A model generated the notes under the pieces. The model did not search any database. It saw nothing but the letters and a program-made list of their open reading frames with translations, and was not told where the DNA came from. Both the position numbers and the translations under genes were made by a program. DNA of 52,188 nt from an uncultured Verrucomicrobia subdivision 3 bacterium (GTDB taxonomy: Bacteria; Verrucomicrobiota; Verrucomicrobiia; Limisphaerales; UBA8199): the NCBI GenBank assembly GCA_903913865.1, contig CAIWMU010000223.1, positions 1 through 52,188 on the forward strand, written 5' to 3'. Below are positions 13,634-21,699 of this stretch, in pieces. Numbering within the stretch: position 1 is the stretch's first letter; each line of letters begins with the position of its first letter.

Positions 13634-16564
13634 ATGACCTCAATGACCCAACGCTGCAGCGGTGCGCCCCGCCGGGCCGTCTGGTTTTTCCTCGCGGCGA
13701 TCGCCTCCCATGCCTGCTTCGGGGCGGACTTGCTGCCGCCGGGAAACCGGCCCGCCGCCCCGGAAACACATGCCCTGACCGGCGGACGGGTGATCCCGAA
13801 GCCGGGCGAATGCCTGGATCCCGGAATCATCATCATCCGGGACGGGCGCATACAAGCGGTTGGCCCGAATACCGCCATACCGCCGGATGCCCGGGTGTGG
13901 GACATGACGGGCAAAACCATCTACGCCGGATTCATTGAGAGCTATTGGCCGTTGGGGGGAAGCAACGCCCCCACCCCGAACGGGGACGGCGTGGAACCGA
14001 TCAGTGCCTGGACGGCGGGTGTGGCCCCGTTTCATGGTGTGGAGGGCAAAGAAACCTCCCCGGGACGGGATGACCCGCGCTTCATGCCGCAGGGCCGCGC
14101 GGCAACCCTCTACGTCCCACGGCCGAAGCAGAATGCGGGCCTCAGGGAGTTGGGATTCACGGCCGCGCTGGTGGTCCCTGCCAGGGGCATCCTGCGGGGC
14201 TCCAGCACCCTGGTGAACCTCTCTGATGGTTCCGCAGGGGATGCCATTCTGAGGCCCGACGTGTTTCAACACGTCGCGTTCGACGTCCGCACAGCCGAAA
14301 GCCGATCCTACCCATCCTCCCTGATGGGCGTCATCGCCTCGATTCGGCAGGCATTCTTTGATGCCAATCACTATATGGCGGATCAGGCCGATTATGGCCG
14401 CAATCCCACCAGCCGCAAACGCCCCCCCTATGACGCCGCGCTCGATGCCCTGCGCCCCTGTCTCCAGAAGCAACTACCCGTCCTTTTTGAGCCCGGCAGT
14501 GCCTTGATGGTCTGGCGCGCAGGCCAGATGGCAGCAGAGATCGGCCTCAACCCGGTTTTCCTCGCCAGCGGGCAGGAGTGGCGTCGGCCGGACCTGCTGG
14601 CCCGGGACTCCTCATTCATTGTTCCGGTCAATTACCCGGAGTTGCCAAAGCTGCCTGAGGATGAAGATTGGACGCAGGTCAGTCTGGACCAGTTGCGGGC
14701 CTGGGATTGGGCTGCGGAGAATCCAGCGCTCCTGCGGAGCAACGGATGCCAGATCGCCCTGAGCACGAGCGGCCTCTCCAATCGCAAAGCCTTCCGCAAG
14801 AACCTGAAGATTGCCATCGCCCGGGGGTTGCCTGAGAAGGATGCCCTGGCGGCCCTGACGACCGTTCCCGCAAGACTTTTCGGTGCGGAGTCCCAGCTCG
14901 GCACGATCGAGCCGGGTAAGCTGGCGAATCTGACTGTTGTTGCAGGCACCAACTATTTCGATCCCGAAAACAAGATCAGCGAGGTGTGGATTGATGGCCG
15001 CATCCTTCGGGAACCGCCGCAGGCTCCCAAGGCCAGATCATCCACGGATGTCGCCTCCGGAACTCCTGATTCCCCCGATGCAAAAACAAACAGCACCGCC
15101 ACCGCCCAGGGAGAGAAGAAAAAGCAGGGGGTGAAGGAGTTGCAGGAATTGCAACGGACCCGGATCGCCCGCATACCCCTCGAGGACCGGGGTCCCCTGG
15201 CCCAACCGGGATCCATTCTTATCGAAAACGCAACGCTCTGGACCTGCGCCGAGACGGGCCGTGTCGAGCGCGCGGATCTCCTGGTGGTGGATGGCCGCAT
15301 CGCAGCCATCGGTCCGAAGGCCAGAGAGCGGTCCGATCGTCCGGGCCCACCCCTTGTGGTGGATGGCAAGGGTTGGCATGTGACCCCGGGCTTGATCGAT
15401 GCCCACAGCCACACTGCCATATTGGGAGCGGTGAACGAGATGAGCCTTCCCTGCACCGCCATGGTGCGCATCCAGGATGTGGTCAACTCCGAAACCGACA
15501 ACCTGCACCAGCAATTGGCGGGCGGCGTGACGGCGGTGAACCTGCTGCACGGTTCGGCCAACTGCATCGGCGGCCAGAATTGCGTCATCAAACTCAGGGA
15601 CGGGGCCAACCCGGCCGGACTAATTTTTCAGGATGCCCCGCCGGGAATCAAATTTGCCCTGGGCGAAAACCCGAAGCAATCCGGCGCGGGAGACCGCCAC
15701 ACGACCCGCTTTCCCCAGACGCGGATGGGGGTTGCAACATTGATCGCCAACCGGTTCACCGCTGCAAAGCAATACCTGGCCGACTGGGCAAAATTCAAAG
15801 CTTCAGGCGGTCCGCCACCCCGGCGCGATCTGGAACTGGAGGCAATCGGGGAGATCATTGAGGGCCACCGCTGGATCCACTGCCATTCCTACCGGCAGGA
15901 CGAGATATTGATGCTGATCCGCCTGATGGAATCGTTCAACGTCCGGGTGGGCACCTTCCAGCATGTGCTGGAGGGCTACAAAGTGGCGGATGAAATCGCC
16001 CGGCATGGGGCGGGGGCCTCCGGCTTCTCCGACTGGTGGGCCTATAAATTTGAGGTTTACGATGCGATCCCGCAAAACGGAAGCCTGATGCGGGAGCGCG
16101 GAGTCACAGTTTCCTTCAATTCCGATTCCTCTGAACTGGCCCGGCGCCTCTATGTGGAAGCTGCCAAGGCGGTCAAATACGGCGGGACCAGCGAGATGGA
16201 TGCCCTGAAATTCGTAACCCTCAACCCGGCGAAACAGTTGCGGATCGATTCCCGTGTGGGTTCCCTTGAAACGGGAAAGGATGCCGACTTCGCCATCTGG
16301 TCCGGTTCTCCCCTGGACTCGGGCAGCGTCTGCCTGCAGACCTGGGTGGACGGCAAAAAGTATTTTGACCGGGCCGCCGCCGCCGAGCGGGCCGCCCACC
16401 TGGACACCGAGCGCCAGGCCCTGCTCGCCAAAGCCCGCAAATGTGAATCCCTCGCAGGGGGAGGCTCGGGCCAGGATTCCCCTCCGGGCGCAAACTTTTT
16501 CGACATTCAATTGGAGAAACAATTCGAGGGCCGCGACCGGCACTGCCTGGAGGAGGAACGATGA
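13634..16564 (+). CDS. Secreted tandem amidohydrolase-fold protein (one domain probably inactive)
   Basis: 976 residues with a signal peptide (RAVWFFLAAIASHACFGA). Two amidohydrolase-like halves are visible. Domain 1 (about 40-470) has the beta-sandwich start TGGRVIPKPG and the ending LGTIEPGKLANLTVVAG, but at the metal-site strand it reads YAGFIESYWPL instead of PGxIDxHxH. Domain 2 (about 530-940) has VTPGLIDAHSHT with the metal-binding pair His591/His593, further His in RWIHCHSYRQ and TFQHVLEG, a late Asp in SFNSDSSE, and the closing motif VGSLETGKDADFAIW. Known family members are metal-dependent hydrolases of C-N bonds; the substrate here is unknown. Domain 1 probably lost catalysis. First gene of a three-gene operon; its stop overlaps the next start by 4 bp. 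Confidence 0.85.
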   Translation: MTSMTQRCSGAPRRAVWFFLAAIASHACFGADLLPPGNRPAAPETHALTGGRVIPKPGECLDPGIIIIRDGRIQAVGPNTAIPPDARVWDMTGKTIYAGFIESYWPLGGSNAPTPNGDGVEPISAWTAGVAPFHGVEGKETSPGRDDPRFMPQGRAATLYVPRPKQNAGLRELGFTAALVVPARGILRGSSTLVNLSDGSAGDAILRPDVFQHVAFDVRTAESRSYPSSLMGVIASIRQAFFDANHYMADQADYGRNPTSRKRPPYDAALDALRPCLQKQLPVLFEPGSALMVWRAGQMAAEIGLNPVFLASGQEWRRPDLLARDSSFIVPVNYPELPKLPEDEDWTQVSLDQLRAWDWAAENPALLRSNGCQIALSTSGLSNRKAFRKNLKIAIARGLPEKDALAALTTVPARLFGAESQLGTIEPGKLANLTVVAGTNYFDPENKISEVWIDGRILREPPQAPKARSSTDVASGTPDSPDAKTNSTATAQGEKKKQGVKELQELQRTRIARIPLEDRGPLAQPGSILIENATLWTCAETGRVERADLLVVDGRIAAIGPKARERSDRPGPPLVVDGKGWHVTPGLIDAHSHTAILGAVNEMSLPCTAMVRIQDVVNSETDNLHQQLAGGVTAVNLLHGSANCIGGQNCVIKLRDGANPAGLIFQDAPPGIKFALGENPKQSGAGDRHTTRFPQTRMGVATLIANRFTAAKQYLADWAKFKASGGPPPRRDLELEAIGEIIEGHRWIHCHSYRQDEILMLIRLMESFNVRVGTFQHVLEGYKVADEIARHGAGASGFSDWWAYKFEVYDAIPQNGSLMRERGVTVSFNSDSSELARRLYVEAAKAVKYGGTSEMDALKFVTLNPAKQLRIDSRVGSLETGKDADFAIWSGSPLDSGSVCLQTWVDGKKYFDRAAAAERAAHLDTERQALLAKARKCESLAGGGSGQDSPPGANFFDIQLEKQFEGRDRHCLEEER

Positions 16565-17898
16565 ACATGAAAACCCTGCCGATCGCCCTGCTTGGACTGG
16601 GTTGCCTGGCCAGTTCCCAAGGACTCGCCGCTCCAAACCCGGATGTGGTCCTGCAAGCCCGGGTGGTTCATACCGTCACCGGCCAGGATATCTCCCCGGG
16701 GGAGGTAAGATTCAGTGACGGGCTGATCACAGCAATTGGGACAACCGTTGACCACTCCGGAGCGCAGGTGGTTGCGCTGACCAACCAGCACTTGTATCCG
16801 GGCCTGATCGCCTTGGACACCGGGCTGGGGTTGGCGGAAATCAGCGGAGTTAGGGCCACCCTGGACCTGACGGAGGTTGGGGATTACACCCCCGAGGTTG
16901 AATCCTGGCTGGCGGCAAACCCCGATTCGGAATTGATCCCGGTGGCGCGCGCCAACGGCATCGTCTGTTTCGAGCCGGTTCCCCAGGGGGGGACTGTCTC
17001 CGGCCTTTCAGGTCTGATCTCTGTGGAAGGTTGGACCACGGAGCAGAGGGCCATCAAAAAGGCGATGGCCCTGCATATTTTCTGGCCATCCATGGACCTG
17101 TCGCCGCCCTCATCCCAGCCCGGGGCACCAGCCCAGCCTCCGCCCCGTTCTCTCGAGGATCAGGCCCGGGATCGGCGGACAAAGATCCGGGAATTGGATG
17201 ACTTTTTTGAAGAGGCCCGCGCCTATGCCAAGGCACGAACTGCGGCCGCAAGCGGTGGAACATCCCCACCCGCCCTGATCCCAGCCTGGGAGGCGATGAT
17301 TCCTGTGGTCACCGGGGAGGTTCCCGTGATGATTCATGCCAACGAACTGCGGCAGATACAGACTGCGGTGGTCTGGGCCCGGGAGCGAAAGATGAAGATC
17401 ATCATCGCAGGTGGACGGGACGCCGGGCTTGTGGCAGACCTGCTCGGAACCAACCGGATCCCGGTGATTTTTGAACATGTGTTCACCCAGCCCCAGAAGG
17501 ACACCCTGGCCTACGACTTCCTGTTCAGAACCCCGGAACTGCTTCGGAAAGCAGGCACCATCTGTGCCCTTTCCATCGGAGCTGACAGCTTCAACGCCGC
17601 CCTCACCCGCAACCTGCCCTATGCCGCCGCCCAGTGTGCAGCGTTTGGATGCCCAAGGGAGGAGGCCCTCAGGATGATCACCCTCAACCCTGCCGAAATC
17701 GCAGGGGTGGCCAATCATTTGGGATCCCTCTCGACCGGGAAGGATGCCACCGTGTTCAGTGCGGATGGGGATATCCTCGATGCCCGCACGAACGTCAAAA
17801 GAATGTGGATCCGGGGGGCCGAGGTGACCCTTTCGGACCGCCAGACCCGCCTTTACGACCGCTACAGGAACCGCCCCAAAACCGCCCAAGCCAAATGA
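16561..17898 (+). CDS. Secreted amidohydrolase-fold protein lacking the HxH site
   Basis: 445 residues with a signal peptide (KTLPIALLGLGCLASSQGLA). It is built like an imidazolonepropionase-related amidohydrolase: an N-terminal sandwich strand VLQARVVHTVTGQDISPG and the C-terminal motif LGSLSTGKDATVFSADG. The expected metal-binding strand reads YPGLIALDTGLGLAEI, without HxH. A strand with VPVMIHANELRQIQTA and FEHVFTQPQKD keeps some barrel His residues. It may be a non-catalytic or altered-metal partner of the preceding two-domain protein, to which it is translationally coupled through an ATGA overlap. Start choice is firm: GGAGGAA sits 5 bp before the ATG. Confidence 0.82.
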   Translation: MNMKTLPIALLGLGCLASSQGLAAPNPDVVLQARVVHTVTGQDISPGEVRFSDGLITAIGTTVDHSGAQVVALTNQHLYPGLIALDTGLGLAEISGVRATLDLTEVGDYTPEVESWLAANPDSELIPVARANGIVCFEPVPQGGTVSGLSGLISVEGWTTEQRAIKKAMALHIFWPSMDLSPPSSQPGAPAQPPPRSLEDQARDRRTKIRELDDFFEEARAYAKARTAAASGGTSPPALIPAWEAMIPVVTGEVPVMIHANELRQIQTAVVWARERKMKIIIAGGRDAGLVADLLGTNRIPVIFEHVFTQPQKDTLAYDFLFRTPELLRKAGTICALSIGADSFNAALTRNLPYAAAQCAAFGCPREEALRMITLNPAEIAGVANHLGSLSTGKDATVFSADGDILDARTNVKRMWIRGAEVTLSDRQTRLYDRYRNRPKTAQAK

Positions 17899-18701
17899 GA
17901 TACCCATTTCTTTGCCATGCAGCCTGTCTGATTCTTGCCGCGGCATCCCTGGCAATCGCAGCGGAACCCATCCCTCTGCTTAATGCCCACTCCCATAACG
18001 ACTATGCCCACCCCAGGCCCCTGCTTGATGCCCTTGACCAGGGCTTTTGCAGCGTCGAGGCGGACATCTTTCTTGTGGATGGCGAACTTCTCGTGGGGCA
18101 CAACCGTCTTGAACTGACCAACACCCGCACCCTTCAAGCCCTTTACCTCGATCCCCTCAGGGACCGGGTGGTCAAAAACTCCGGCACCGTCTATCCCTCC
18201 GGCCCGCCTTTCTCCCTCCTGATCGACCTGAAAACCGACTGGCACGATCTTTACCCGGCTCTGGCCAAGGTGCTGGCTGGCTATTCCAATATCCTGACCG
18301 AATTCCACACCTCCGGTAAAACACCCCGGGCCATCACCGTTATCCTCTCCGGGAACCGCTCCCGCGAGATGTTTGCCACCACTCCGGTCCGCTTCGCCGC
18401 CTACGATGGTGAACTTTCGGACCTGGATGGCTCGCTCGGGCCGGACATGATCCCCTGGATCAGCGCCAACTGGGCGATGACCTTCAAATGGCGGGCCAGG
18501 GGGGAATTCCCGCCCGAGGAGAAACGGAAGCTGGAGGAATTTTCCGCCAAGGCGGCAAAGCAGGGCCGGAGACTCAGGTTTTGGGGCGCACCAGATAAGT
18601 CTGACTTCTGGAAAGCGCTCAGAGACGCCAAAGTTGACCTGATCAACACGGATGACCTTCCGGGCTTGAAAACCTGGCTCCTGGATCAGGAAAAAAAGTA
18701 G
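17895..18701 (+). CDS. Secreted PI-PLC/GDPD-like phosphodiesterase
   Basis: 268 residues from the ATG at 17895, which overlaps the preceding stop (ATGA). A longer frame from 17634 exists but would run inside the upstream gene and lack a signal peptide; the chosen start gives one (CHAACLILAAASLAIAA). The mature N-terminus has LLNAHSHNDYAHPRPLLDAL, then SVEADIFLVDGELLVGH: the His, Glu-x-Asp and His-Asn residues expected of the PLC-like/glycerophosphodiesterase TIM barrel, in the form seen in the AIM6-like subfamily. The substrate is unknown. Its position in an operon with two exported amidohydrolases suggests degradation of a compound with both an ester and an amide or ring bond, which is inference. 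Confidence 0.82.
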   Translation: MRYPFLCHAACLILAAASLAIAAEPIPLLNAHSHNDYAHPRPLLDALDQGFCSVEADIFLVDGELLVGHNRLELTNTRTLQALYLDPLRDRVVKNSGTVYPSGPPFSLLIDLKTDWHDLYPALAKVLAGYSNILTEFHTSGKTPRAITVILSGNRSREMFATTPVRFAAYDGELSDLDGSLGPDMIPWISANWAMTFKWRARGEFPPEEKRKLEEFSAKAAKQGRRLRFWGAPDKSDFWKALRDAKVDLINTDDLPGLKTWLLDQEKK

Positions 18702-18711
18702 CCCGGGGTCA

Positions 18712-18728
18712 GGGGCTCACCGAGCCCC
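18712..18728 (+). terminator. Hairpin after the amidohydrolase operon
   Basis: GGGGCT-CACCG-AGCCCC lies 10 bp after the stop of the phosphodiesterase gene. It is followed by AAAAAC rather than a T-run, so it is at best a weak or Rho-assisted terminator. Confidence 0.4.
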
Positions 18729-18851
18729 AAAAACAGAGCCAAAACAGCTCACTCCCCCATCTGGGAACCTTCACATCAGAAATGACCGAAATCCACCCCC
18801 GAAACGGCTCCGGCATCCCCTTGTTTTGGGGTCTTGGAAAGTCACATTATT

Positions 18852-18889
18852 TGCGTGATTTTCACGCAAAAATGCGTGATTTTCACGCA
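18852..18889. promoter_or_regulatory. Tandem 17-bp palindromes, candidate enhancer sites
   Basis: TGCGTGATTTTCACGCA occurs twice without a mismatch (18852-18868 and 18873-18889). Each is a perfect inverted repeat TGCGTGA-TTT-TCACGCA. The repeats are 21 bp apart centre to centre, close to two helical turns, so dimers would sit on the same DNA face. They lie about 75-115 bp upstream of the start point predicted from the sigma-54-like element, the usual distance for an enhancer-binding activator. No regulator gene for them is in the window. Confidence 0.7.
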
Positions 18890-18913
18890 TTTGACCTTTT
18901 TGACTTTTGAAAA

Positions 18914-18934
18914 CCCCGAAAAATGGGGCTTTTT
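18914..18934. terminator. Weak terminator-like hairpin
   Basis: CCCC-GAAAAAT-GGGG followed by CTTTTT, preceded by AAA. The four-base GC stem is short. If active, it would shield the prepilin promoter from read-through. Confidence 0.3.
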
Positions 18935-18939
18935 CACTT

Positions 18940-18955
18940 TGGCACCGTTTATGCT
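18940..18955 (+). promoter_or_regulatory. Candidate sigma-54 (-24/-12) promoter
   Basis: TGGCACCGTTTATGCT matches the sigma-54 consensus TGGCAC-N5-TTGCW except for A in place of the first T of the TTGC element. The GG and GC dinucleotides are exactly 12 bp apart. The start point would be near 18966, about 90 nt before the prepilin ATG. Type IV pilin genes are a known class of sigma-54 targets. Confidence 0.65.
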
Positions 18956-19054
18956 TATTTTAGGATTTGTAACACAGGCACAACGTCGCGCAGCGCAGTA
19001 AACGGCAAGGTTGCGGGCGAAGAGCCGGAAACAAAAACAAACAGCAGAAAAGCT

Positions 19055-19846
19055 ATGAAACATCTAAAACAAACGAAGAAAGCGTTTACGCTGATCGAGT
19101 TGTTGGTCGTAATCGCGATCATCGCCATCTTGGCGGCGATGCTCCTCCCTGCGCTGGCCCGTGCGAAATCACGCGCCCAACGCATTAACTGCACTAACAA
19201 CTTGAAGCAAATCGGCCTGAGCTTCAAGACGTGGGCACTGGACAACAACGACCGGTATCCGATGACCGTTCCGAACTCGGATGGCGGCCCGCCGAACCAG
19301 ACCCTGCTCAACCCGTCCCCCCGTGGGACACCCAACGCCGGTTACCTGTTCCAGGTCTTCGGTGTTATGTCCAACGAACTCAGCACCCCCAAGGTTCTGG
19401 TTTGCCCCTCTGATGAACGCACAGCGCACACCAACTTCGGGATGGTGCTGAATCAGATGAACAGCGTGGCCTCCGGCACATCCTACACCCTGGCCAACAT
19501 CTATATCTCCTACTTCCTGGGAATCGACGCGACCGACAACATGCCGCAGATGATCCTGGCTGGTGATCGTAATATCGTTGGCAGCAAGGCTGTCACCACG
19601 ATCCCGACCACCATCGGCAACGGCGGTTACGGCAACGGCCCGAACCAGTCCCTCGCGATGGGCACCAACTTCGTTGGCACCGCCACCGCCCCGGCCTGGA
19701 CCGACAAGATGCACCAGAAGCAGGGTAACGCCCTCATCTCCGATGGTTCCGTGCAGCAGCTCAGCAGCTCCAAGCTCCGCGAGCAGTTCCGCACCACCGG
19801 CGACACCACCACGACCCCGGGCGAAAACACCATCCTCTTCCCCTAA
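19055..19846 (+). CDS. Prepilin-type (type IV pilin-like) secreted protein
   Basis: 263 residues. The start at 19055 puts a short basic leader ([10 protein letters not shown]) before the class III prepilin cleavage motif [20 protein letters not shown], with the conserved Glu at +5 after the cut; a longer frame from 18923 would spoil this. The C-terminal region has the H-X9-DG motif ([12 protein letters not shown]) typical of the large planctomycete-verrucomicrobial pseudopilin-like family. Such proteins use prepilin peptidase and are inserted in the inner membrane. Whether they form pili or secretion pseudopili is mostly unknown. The gene stands alone, with its own sigma-54-like promoter and an intrinsic terminator. 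Confidence 0.9.
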   Translation: MKHLKQTKKAFTLIELLVVIAIIAILAAMLLPALARAKSRAQRINCTNNLKQIGLSFKTWALDNNDRYPMTVPNSDGGPPNQTLLNPSPRGTPNAGYLFQVFGVMSNELSTPKVLVCPSDERTAHTNFGMVLNQMNSVASGTSYTLANIYISYFLGIDATDNMPQMILAGDRNIVGSKAVTTIPTTIGNGGYGNGPNQSLAMGTNFVGTATAPAWTDKMHQKQGNALISDGSVQQLSSSKLREQFRTTGDTTTTPGENTILFP

Positions 19847-19882
19847 GTCAGGTGTATTTAAGTTAGGTTAAATTCAAACAAA

Positions 19883-19906
19883 GGCGCCCGAAAGGGCGCC
19901 TTTTTT
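19883..19906 (+). terminator. Intrinsic terminator of the prepilin gene
   Basis: GGCGCCC-GAAA-GGGCGCC followed by six T. A perfect 7-bp GC stem with a GNRA tetraloop makes this the strongest terminator in the window. It ends 9 bp before the rimO ATG. Confidence 0.92.
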
Positions 19907-19915
19907 GTCACAAGC

Positions 19916-21622
19916 ATGATTCCGAAACCCAAACAGGATTCCCCCCTCAAGGTGGGAATGATCAGTCTAGGCTGCGCCAAAAACCTGGTTGACGCCGAGA
20001 TCATGCTCGGCTCCCTGATCCGGGAGGGTGTTGAGATCACGAATGACCCTTCCGGGGCGGATGTGATCATTGTGAACACCTGCTCCTTCATCGATTCGGC
20101 GCAGGAGGAGAGCGTGGACACGATTCTGGAGTCCGTCCAGGTCCGGGAGGCGGAACATCGCGGCCAGGGCTTGGTCGTTGCCGGGTGCCTCCCGCAGCGC
20201 TTTCGTGAGGATCTTCCAAAGCTGTTCCCCGAGGTGGATGCCTTCATGGGAATCGACCAGGTGGCACAGGCCGGGAACATCGTGAGACAGGCCCTGGCCA
20301 ACCGTCAGCAGAAAATCTCCACAGGAGCCGACAAAAAGGCATCCTCCGCCCGCCGCGTCAGCCGACAGCTCGCGGAGCTTGAGAAGGCACGTCCCCTCGC
20401 CGAATCCGGCACGAGCCTGCGAGGAACCCCCGAGTTTGGCAAAACCCGAAGAACGGTCGTCACGGCGGAAGAGAAACTGGCGGGCAAAAAGTCGGCCCAA
20501 ATACCGGGCCCTCTGCTCGATGTTCACGCCCGGCCCACGTTCATTCCCGATTACGAGACCCCCCGCTTTCGACTCACTCCGCGCCACTTTGCCTACGTCA
20601 AGATCGCCGAAGGGTGCAATCACCCCTGCAGCTTCTGCATCATCCCACAGATGCGCGGCTCCCACCGGAGCAGGCAGCAGCAGGATGTCGTGGCGGAGTG
20701 CAAAGGCCTTCTGGCCGACGGAGTCAAGGAACTGAACCTGATCTCACAGGACTCCACTTATTACGGGATCGACCTCCGGCCGAACCATTCCCGAGCCATA
20801 GCTGCCCCGGCCAGCTTTAATGCGGCGGTCCAAGCCCTGGCACCGGGGGCGACCACGATTTCGACCCTGATCCGGGAGCTGAACACTCTGCCAGGCGACT
20901 TCTGGATCCGGCTGCTTTACACCCATCCGGCACACTGGACCGATGAACTGATTCAGGCCATCGCCGCCAGCCGGAAGGTCGCCCGTTACATTGACATCCC
21001 CCTGCAACACATCCATCCGAACCTTCTGGAACGGATGCGGCGGGAAACGACCCGGGAATACATTGTGGACCTGATCGCACGGATCCGCCGGGGAGTGCCC
21101 GGCATCGCCATCCGAACCACGTTCATCGTTGGGTTCCCGGGTGAGACGGATGCGGCCTTTGAGTCACTGCTTGATTTCATCCGGGAGACCCGTTTCGACC
21201 GGCTGGGTGTCTTTGCCTATTCCAAGGAGGATGGGACCCGCGCAGGCAGAATGGCTGGACAAATTCCGGACAAGGTCAAACAGGAGCGGCGGGATGCCGC
21301 GATGGCGGCACAGCAGGAGATATCCTCCTCCATCTCAGCATCCCAGGTTGGCAAAACCCTCCAGGTGCTTGTGGAGCGCGAGGCCACCCGCAAGGAACTT
21401 CAGGCGGCACGGGTTGATTCCTGGGAGCACGGCCTGATCCGTTCAAAGGCCGCGCCCAAGCAAACAAAGGCGGGTGGCTATCTGATTGCCCGCTCCGAAG
21501 GGGATGCTCCCGACATCGATGGACGTGTCTACGTTCGCGGCCGCCTGCCCATCAGCCAGTTCGCCAAGGTCCGGATTGTCGGGCATACCGATTACGACCT
21601 GATCGCAGAAGCGGTGAAGTGA
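19916..21622 (+). CDS. rimO: Ribosomal protein S12 methylthiotransferase RimO
   Basis: 568 residues. RimO is a radical-SAM enzyme that adds a methylthio group to an Asp of ribosomal protein S12. The N-terminal MTTase domain has its three cluster Cys: Cys20 (ISLGCAKNLVDAE), Cys56 (VNTCSFIDSA) and Cys91 (VAGCLPQR). The radical-SAM cluster is CNHPCSFC (Cys234, 238, 241), preceded by AYVKIAEG and followed by IPQMRGSHRSR. A TRAM domain ends the protein. It is longer than the usual 440 or so residues because a charged, low-complexity segment (about 130-215) sits between MTTase and radical-SAM domains, and a second insert follows SQDSTYYGIDL. No Shine-Dalgarno is seen. The ATG lies 9 bp after the preceding terminator. 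Confidence 0.95.
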   Translation: MIPKPKQDSPLKVGMISLGCAKNLVDAEIMLGSLIREGVEITNDPSGADVIIVNTCSFIDSAQEESVDTILESVQVREAEHRGQGLVVAGCLPQRFREDLPKLFPEVDAFMGIDQVAQAGNIVRQALANRQQKISTGADKKASSARRVSRQLAELEKARPLAESGTSLRGTPEFGKTRRTVVTAEEKLAGKKSAQIPGPLLDVHARPTFIPDYETPRFRLTPRHFAYVKIAEGCNHPCSFCIIPQMRGSHRSRQQQDVVAECKGLLADGVKELNLISQDSTYYGIDLRPNHSRAIAAPASFNAAVQALAPGATTISTLIRELNTLPGDFWIRLLYTHPAHWTDELIQAIAASRKVARYIDIPLQHIHPNLLERMRRETTREYIVDLIARIRRGVPGIAIRTTFIVGFPGETDAAFESLLDFIRETRFDRLGVFAYSKEDGTRAGRMAGQIPDKVKQERRDAAMAAQQEISSSISASQVGKTLQVLVEREATRKELQAARVDSWEHGLIRSKAAPKQTKAGGYLIARSEGDAPDIDGRVYVRGRLPISQFAKVRIVGHTDYDLIAEAVK

Positions 21623-21657
21623 TCTTGGGTGAGGCTGGCTTGATTGCAAGGGACACA

Positions 21658-21677
21658 GAGGGGGGCAAGCCCCCCTC
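21658..21677. terminator. Hairpin between convergent rimO and glnD
   Basis: GAGGGGGGC-AA-GCCCCCCTC, perfectly complementary; in practice an 8-bp stem with a CAAG loop. It lies between the two stop codons and could work on both strands, though a T-run is lacking. Confidence 0.55.
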
Positions 21678-21699
21678 CGCCCCCCTTTGCTCTGCCCTG

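Larger units (their letters stand above)
18702..19054. other. 353-bp regulatory region upstream of the prepilin gene
   Basis: No gene. In order it holds a hairpin after the phosphodiesterase stop (18712-18728), a gene-free stretch with no visible structure (about 18730-18845), two tandem copies of a 17-bp palindrome (18852-18889), a weak terminator-like hairpin (18914-18934), a sigma-54-like promoter (18940-18955) and a leader of about 90 nt. Confidence 0.7.

Noticed and set aside
17634-17894. Upstream extension of the phosphodiesterase gene
   Set aside because: It would overlap 265 bp of the preceding gene and remove the signal peptide from the N-terminus; the ATGA start at 17895 explains both.
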